The translations under genes were made by a program, and so were the position numbers. The notes below the pieces were generated by a model that saw only the letters and a list, made by a program, of their open reading frames with translations, ran no database searches and was not told the DNA's origin. Shown piece after piece: positions 7,561 to 10,143 of a stretch of 10,143 nucleotides of DNA (the first letter of the stretch is position 1; each line of letters begins with the position of its first letter). Source of the stretch: DASWDH01 sp035318505 (lineage in GTDB: Bacteria; Myxococcota_A; Polyangia; Polyangiales; Polyangiaceae); contig DATHEQ010000029.1 in assembly GCA_035318505.1 (NCBI GenBank), positions 1 to 10,143 of the forward strand, in the 5' to 3' direction.

Positions 7561-8238
7561 TCAGCTGCTGCGCGCTGCGCGAGGTAGCGCGACCTTACCG
7601 GATCCGAATCCTCGCAGCAGCGTGCCGACGAGCTTGGGCCCATCGGCGATGGGGATGGCCGCACCGGAGAGCAGCCATTCGGAGAGGATCTCGTCGATGG
7701 CGCCGAAGATCATCCGCACCGCGAGGCGCGGTTCGAGATCCTTGCGCAGCTCTTCCTTGTCGACGCCTTCTTGCACGACGCCTTCGAGGATGCGCAGGTA
7801 CTCGCCGAGCTTCGAACGAGAGAAGCGCTCGACGAGGCGCGCGCTGCGACGGAGCTCGATCTGGAAGACCGACGCGAGCGCGCGATCCGACGAGAGCAGC
7901 GTGAGGTGGAGGTCCACCATGCGGGTCAGTCGCTCGATCGCCGGGCCCTCCGACTCGAGGATTTGGCGCATGCGCGCAAGCGCGGCGTCCATCGTCTCGT
8001 CGAAAATGCAGCCGAGCAGGTCTTCTTTGTTTTCGAAATAGAGGTAAACGGTGCCGTCGGCGACACCGGCGGCGCGCGCGATCTCCGCGACGCGGGCTTC
8101 GTGGAACCCGCGGCGCCCGAAGATCAGGATGGCTGCTTTGAGAATACGACTTCGCTTTTCTGGATCGGCACCCGGCCGGGCGGGCTTTTCACGAACTCGC
8201 GCCCCCACCAAACGTGGGCGACTAGACTGATGAGGCAT
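7561..8238 (-). CDS. TetR-family regulator, Bacillus FadR-like
   Basis: A 225-residue repressor. The N-terminal helix-turn-helix lies at about 27-74 (RILKAAILIFGRRGF, then VAEIARAAGVADGTVYLYFENKED in two pieces) after a basic tail of about 26 residues. The ligand domain carries runs I associate with Bacillus subtilis FadR (YsiA): HLTLLSSDRALASVFQIELRR (111-131, given here as one stretch of key positions L114, D118, E128, R130), YLRILEGVVQEG (147-158) and RLAVRMIFGAIDEILSEWLL (171-190). FadR binds DNA near fatty-acid oxidation genes and is released by long-chain acyl-CoA, which suits the neighbouring acyl-CoA synthetase, acyl-CoA dehydrogenase and esterase. The start is ATG 8238, with TAGGGT 6 nt upstream acting either as Shine-Dalgarno or as -10 box. 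A candidate self-operator lies at 8317-8330. The family is certain; the FadR-like role is inferred from remembered similarity and context. Confidence 0.9.
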   Translation of the reverse strand: MPHQSSRPRLVGARVREKPARPGADPEKRSRILKAAILIFGRRGFHEARVAEIARAAGVADGTVYLYFENKEDLLGCIFDETMDAALARMRQILESEGPAIERLTRMVDLHLTLLSSDRALASVFQIELRRSARLVERFSRSKLGEYLRILEGVVQEGVDKEELRKDLEPRLAVRMIFGAIDEILSEWLLSGAAIPIADGPKLVGTLLRGFGSGKVALPRAARSS

Positions 8239-8316
8239 CTTGGGACCCTACTGAACTCCTGCGGCGGAGGGAAGCACTCCTCATTGACGAAAGCGGTCAA
8301 CTCGCAGGCTTTTTTC

Positions 8317-8330
8317 CGCACGATCGTTCA
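8317..8330. promoter_or_regulatory. Candidate TetR/FadR-like operator upstream of tetR
   Basis: CGCACGATCGTTCA matches the 9726-9739 site at 11 of 14 positions, including the shared run GATCGTTCA, and keeps 5 of 7 dyad pairs. It lies 79 nt before the tetR ATG (8238) and just past the hydrolase stop codon, so it could mediate autoregulation of tetR. No convincing tetR -35/-10 pair was found next to it. Confidence 0.4.
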
Positions 8331-8334
8331 CGAT

Positions 8335-9627
8335 TCACAACATCTCTTTGTACTCTCCCACGTTCGGGTCCGTTTTCACGGCGTCGAAGCTCTTGGCAGC
8401 GGTGGTCGAGCACATCAGTACGGATTCGAGCGCGGCGGTGGTGGCGCGGTTGATGATGGGCCAGCCCTGTTCGGGCAGCAATTGCGTGTCTTTGCAGTCG
8501 AAGAGGAACCCCGCCAAGTTGGCGTTTTTGACCATGTACTTCTGAGCAATCGCCAGAAGACCTCCCTTGTCCTTACCGACTGCGCAGATGTCGGAAAAGT
8601 TGAGATGCCCGGCGTTGGCAATACCGACCAACCGTTTGGGGGCAGGGGAGCTGTTAAACCCGTTCTGCTGGCCGGTGTAGTTCGCGACGCTGTCGGCCTG
8701 GCCGCCCATGACGAGGGTCGACTTCAGCGCCGCACCGGCGGTGACGCCCCCCGAGGCGAGCGGGATCAGCACCATGGCTTGTCCGCCATAGCCGGTGATG
8801 GCGCCGCCTCCGGCGCTGTGGCCGGACATACCGAGATGGGTCATGTCGATGAAGCTCGCCAGGAACTGGAGATCGGCGCTCGGGGCTTTTAGCGCGGCAA
8901 TGAGCGCGTCGGTGTCGCCCACTAGGTTGGATACCAGCTTGAAATCGAGGTAATCGGCCAAGTAGAGGCCCGGGTGGTCCTGCGAGACCACGACGAAGCC
9001 GCGGCTCGCCCAGTGGGTCATGATCTGGACCGACTGCGCGCGCCACGCGGCCGTACCGTGGACGAAGATGACGACTGGGTAAGGGCCGTGGCTCGTGTCG
9101 AACGGAAGGTCGCGGTAGCAGTTGCACGGCTGCCAGGGGTTATCGACATCCGGGATCTTCGTCTGCTCGGTAACGGGCAGCCATTTGCGGATATCGTATT
9201 GAATGGCCGTCTGACCGGCTTCGCTGCCGAGCGTCGCGGGGTACCAGACTTCGGTGGCCAAGGTGCCGACGGTGACCGTCTTGGCGCCGACCGGCCACGG
9301 GCCGCGTGCGCCTGTGTCTTCCGGCACCTTGTAGAGCTTCGTGCCGGGGCACCCCATCGCTTCGCCACCGGTCCCGCCCGCGCCACCGCTGCCTGCTGCG
9401 CCACCTGTCGTGGCGCCCGAGCCACCGGTGCTGCCCGCTGCGCCACCTGTCGTGCCGCCCCCGCCCGATGTTGCCGAGCCACCGCCGCTTCCGGCGGAAC
9501 CACCGGTTTCGGAGCTTCCTCCCGCGCCCGAGCTGCCGCCCAGCCCTTCATCGTTGGTGCTGCACGCTGCCGAGGCGAGCAGTCCGGCCAGAGCAATTGC
9601 CACGACGAGTCGAGATCGCACGGCCAT
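8335..9627 (-). CDS. Exported alpha/beta hydrolase, cutinase/PETase/PAF-AH-like, Gly-rich linker
   Basis: A 430-residue secreted esterase-like protein. The signal peptide (about 1-21) ends LLASAAC, so C22 may be lipidated, though Ser at -3 is atypical. A Gly/Ser/Thr/Ala-rich linker (about 28-88) contains a duplicated 14-residue unit. The hydrolase domain starts near 93: GPWPVGAKTVTVGTLATEVWYP (key P111-G114, W128, P130), oxyanion strand VVIFVHGTAAW (H190-G191), nucleophile elbow GHSAGGG with S271, Asp in GGQADS (D312) and His in NAGHLN (H341). The order and spacing fit dienelactone hydrolase/chlorophyllase/PETase-type enzymes. Cys pairs (near 167/169, and 348/378) may form disulfides. ATG 9627 is chosen over the in-frame TTG at 9639 because GGAGG lies 5 nt before it. 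The 126-nt gap from the acyl-CoA synthetase holds two candidate operators. The substrate is unknown; lipid or polyester esters are plausible. Confidence 0.88.
   Translation of the reverse strand: MAVRSRLVVAIALAGLLASAACSTNDEGLGGSSGAGGSSETGGSAGSGGGSATSGGGGTTGGAAGSTGGSGATTGGAAGSGGAGGTGGEAMGCPGTKLYKVPEDTGARGPWPVGAKTVTVGTLATEVWYPATLGSEAGQTAIQYDIRKWLPVTEQTKIPDVDNPWQPCNCYRDLPFDTSHGPYPVVIFVHGTAAWRAQSVQIMTHWASRGFVVVSQDHPGLYLADYLDFKLVSNLVGDTDALIAALKAPSADLQFLASFIDMTHLGMSGHSAGGGAITGYGGQAMVLIPLASGGVTAGAALKSTLVMGGQADSVANYTGQQNGFNSSPAPKRLVGIANAGHLNFSDICAVGKDKGGLLAIAQKYMVKNANLAGFLFDCKDTQLLPEQGWPIINRATTAALESVLMCSTTAAKSFDAVKTDPNVGEYKEML
9396..9454 (-). repeat. 42-nt direct repeat inside the hydrolase linker
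   Basis: CTGCGCCACCTGTCGTG occurs at 9396-9412 and again, identically, at 9438-9454, a 42-nt period. It encodes two TTGGAAGS units 14 residues apart in the Gly/Ser-rich linker. It is an in-frame coding repeat prone to slippage, not a CRISPR or mobile repeat. Confidence 0.7.
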
Positions 9628-9632
9628 GACAG

Positions 9633-9637
9633 CCTCC
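9633..9637 (-). promoter_or_regulatory. Shine-Dalgarno that fixes the hydrolase start
   Basis: On the minus strand GGAGG is followed by five bases (CTGTC) and then ATG at 9627. It is the best ribosome binding site in the window. It places translation at ATG 9627 and not at the TTG twelve bases upstream, which it would overlap. Confidence 0.75.
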
Positions 9638-9649
9638 AAAAGCCTAAAG

Positions 9650-9667
9650 TGAATAGCGAATCATTAT
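9650..9667. promoter_or_regulatory. Weak FadR-box-like sequence in the hydrolase leader
   Basis: TGAATAGCGAATCATTAT resembles the Bacillus FadR box as I recall it (TGAATGAMTANTCATTCA): TGAAT at one end and TCATT at the expected distance, with the outermost right bases and several central ones wrong. It lies 22 nt upstream of the hydrolase ATG. It is worth noting only because a FadR-like gene and a better dyad lie nearby. Confidence 0.25.
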
Positions 9668-9701
9668 TGACGCGACGCGAAACGTGCTCGATTTAGCAAA
9701 C

Positions 9702-9710
9702 ATCGTAGCA
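9702..9710 (-). promoter_or_regulatory. Candidate extended -10 of the hydrolase gene
   Basis: On the minus strand TGC-TACGAT (9710-9702) is an extended -10 with 4 of 6 matches. The -35 position (about 9725-9730, ATTCAT) is poor and overlaps the 9726-9739 dyad. A promoter here would be blocked by a protein bound at the dyad. The leader would be about 70 nt. Confidence 0.3.
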
Positions 9711-9725
9711 AGTCGGTCAGGCGAA

Positions 9726-9739
9726 TGAATGATCGTTCA
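9726..9739. promoter_or_regulatory. Candidate TetR/FadR-like operator upstream of the hydrolase
   Basis: TGAATGATCGTTCA is a 14-bp dyad with 6 of 7 pairs complementary (only positions 5 and 10 fail), centred on GATC. It is in the form of a TetR-family operator, and its TGAATGA/TTCA ends recall the Bacillus FadR box, although that site is four bases longer. It lies 99 nt upstream of the hydrolase ATG and just past the acyl-CoA synthetase stop, over a candidate -35 position. A related copy lies upstream of tetR (8317-8330). Confidence 0.5.
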
Positions 9740-9753
9740 AAGTGCGGCGGTCG

Positions 9754-10143
9754 TCAACCCACATGTGACGCTTCGGGCTGCATTTCGCCCGGCCGATCGG
9801 CGTAGAGCTTCTCGATGATGGCGGCGAATTTCTCGCCTACGACCTTGCGGCGGACTTTGAGGGTCGGCGTTAGCTCGCCTTCCTCGAGGCTGAAAGGTCG
9901 CGGCAAGACGTGGAATCGTTTGATTTGCTCGACCCGGGCAAGTCGGGCGTTCACGCGAGCGACCTCCGCCTCGACGAGAGCGCGGATCGCGGCGCTTTCA
10001 TGGGCCGGTGCTCGGTCGTCGCGCTGCGCTTGGACCGCGGCGCAACGGCCAGCGTCGAGCACGAGGAGCGCGACCAAGTACTTGCGGGCGTCGCCTATCA
10101 CGACGGCATCGGCGACGAGGGGGATGGTTTTCAGCGCCTCTTC
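9754..10143 (-). CDS. Long-chain acyl-CoA synthetase (AMP-forming), C-terminal part (cut by right edge)
   Basis: This enzyme activates long-chain fatty acids to acyl-CoA through an acyl-AMP intermediate. Only the last 129 residues are visible and the frame is open to the right edge. The GTG at 10101 is an internal valine codon, not a start. EEALKTIPLVADAVVIGDARKYLVALLVLD (key points: I7-P8, D18, K21, the last at the hinge to the final strands) is the usual sub-domain start of the AMP-binding C-terminal cap. GELTPTLKVRRKVVGEKF (about 89-106) holds the conserved Lys of the LTPTLK motif needed for adenylation. The fragment closes with IIEKLY and a short tail. This LTPTLKxxR form is that of FACL/FadD15-like synthetases. 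It is upstream of and co-directional with the hydrolase and tetR genes, which fits a fatty-acid use cluster. The specific symbol is left blank because the family is multi-copy. Confidence 0.9.
   Translation of the reverse strand, partial: EEALKTIPLVADAVVIGDARKYLVALLVLDAGRCAAVQAQRDDRAPAHESAAIRALVEAEVARVNARLARVEQIKRFHVLPRPFSLEEGELTPTLKVRRKVVGEKFAAIIEKLYADRPGEMQPEASHVG

Noticed and set aside
9396..9454. CRISPR-like spaced repeats
   Set aside because: There are only two copies, in frame, encoding a Gly/Ser linker.
9628..9639. TTG start for the exported hydrolase
   Set aside because: It lies over the GGAGG that ideally serves ATG 9627, and the signal peptide is complete from that ATG.
10099..10101. 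GTG start of the right-edge ORF as a 115-residue protein
   Set aside because: The frame continues to the window edge with residues that match the acyl-CoA synthetase family, so this codon is an internal valine.

Overview
The window is GC-rich DNA that reads most like a member of the Myxococcota (a polyangial or related myxobacterial lineage). The pointers are a folP-cdaA pair, an NtrC-type sigma-54 activator, a VLCAD/ACAD9-type acyl-CoA dehydrogenase, an FACL-type acyl-CoA synthetase, and exported proteins with Gly/Ser-rich or Ala/Lys-rich low-complexity segments. This placement is inferred from gene content and style, not from a marker gene.

Left part (1-3456): two divergent units share a ~295-nt intergenic region. 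On the minus strand, folP (dihydropteroate synthase) overlaps the start of cdaA (diadenylate cyclase, cut by the left edge) by 8 nt. On the plus strand is a PgpH-type 7TM-HD phosphodiesterase. The enzyme that makes c-di-AMP and a probable enzyme that destroys it therefore sit back to back around folP. The phosphodiesterase has an unusually short extracytoplasmic domain and a Pro/Ser-rich C-terminal tail. A perfect inverted repeat lies over the predicted folP -35 box.

Middle part (3496-7517, all plus): an acyl-CoA dehydrogenase lies 39 nt behind the phosphodiesterase gene. A 310-nt non-coding gap follows, dominated by a 158-bp element with ~35-nt near-perfect terminal inverted repeats (MITE/REP-like). 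Next come an orphan NtrC-family response regulator with a GAFTDA variant of the GAFTGA loop, and a small exported protein of unknown function that ends in a perfect 8-bp hairpin.

Right part (7561-10143, all minus): a TetR-family regulator closely resembling Bacillus-type FadR, an exported alpha/beta hydrolase with a cutinase/PETase-like Ser-Asp-His layout behind a Gly-rich linker, and the C-terminal end of a long-chain acyl-CoA synthetase (cut by the right edge). Two related dyads sharing GATCGTTCA lie upstream of the regulator and of the hydrolase, and are candidate operators for the regulator. Together with the acyl-CoA dehydrogenase this suggests a lipid/ester-use module: ester hydrolysis, fatty-acid activation, beta-oxidation, and acyl-CoA-responsive repression.

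Four genes (folP, the response regulator, the small exported protein and tetR) carry a TA(G/A)(G/A)NT -10-like hexamer only 6-9 nt before the start codon, which may mean leaderless transcripts. No RNA genes, CRISPR arrays or transposase genes were seen.
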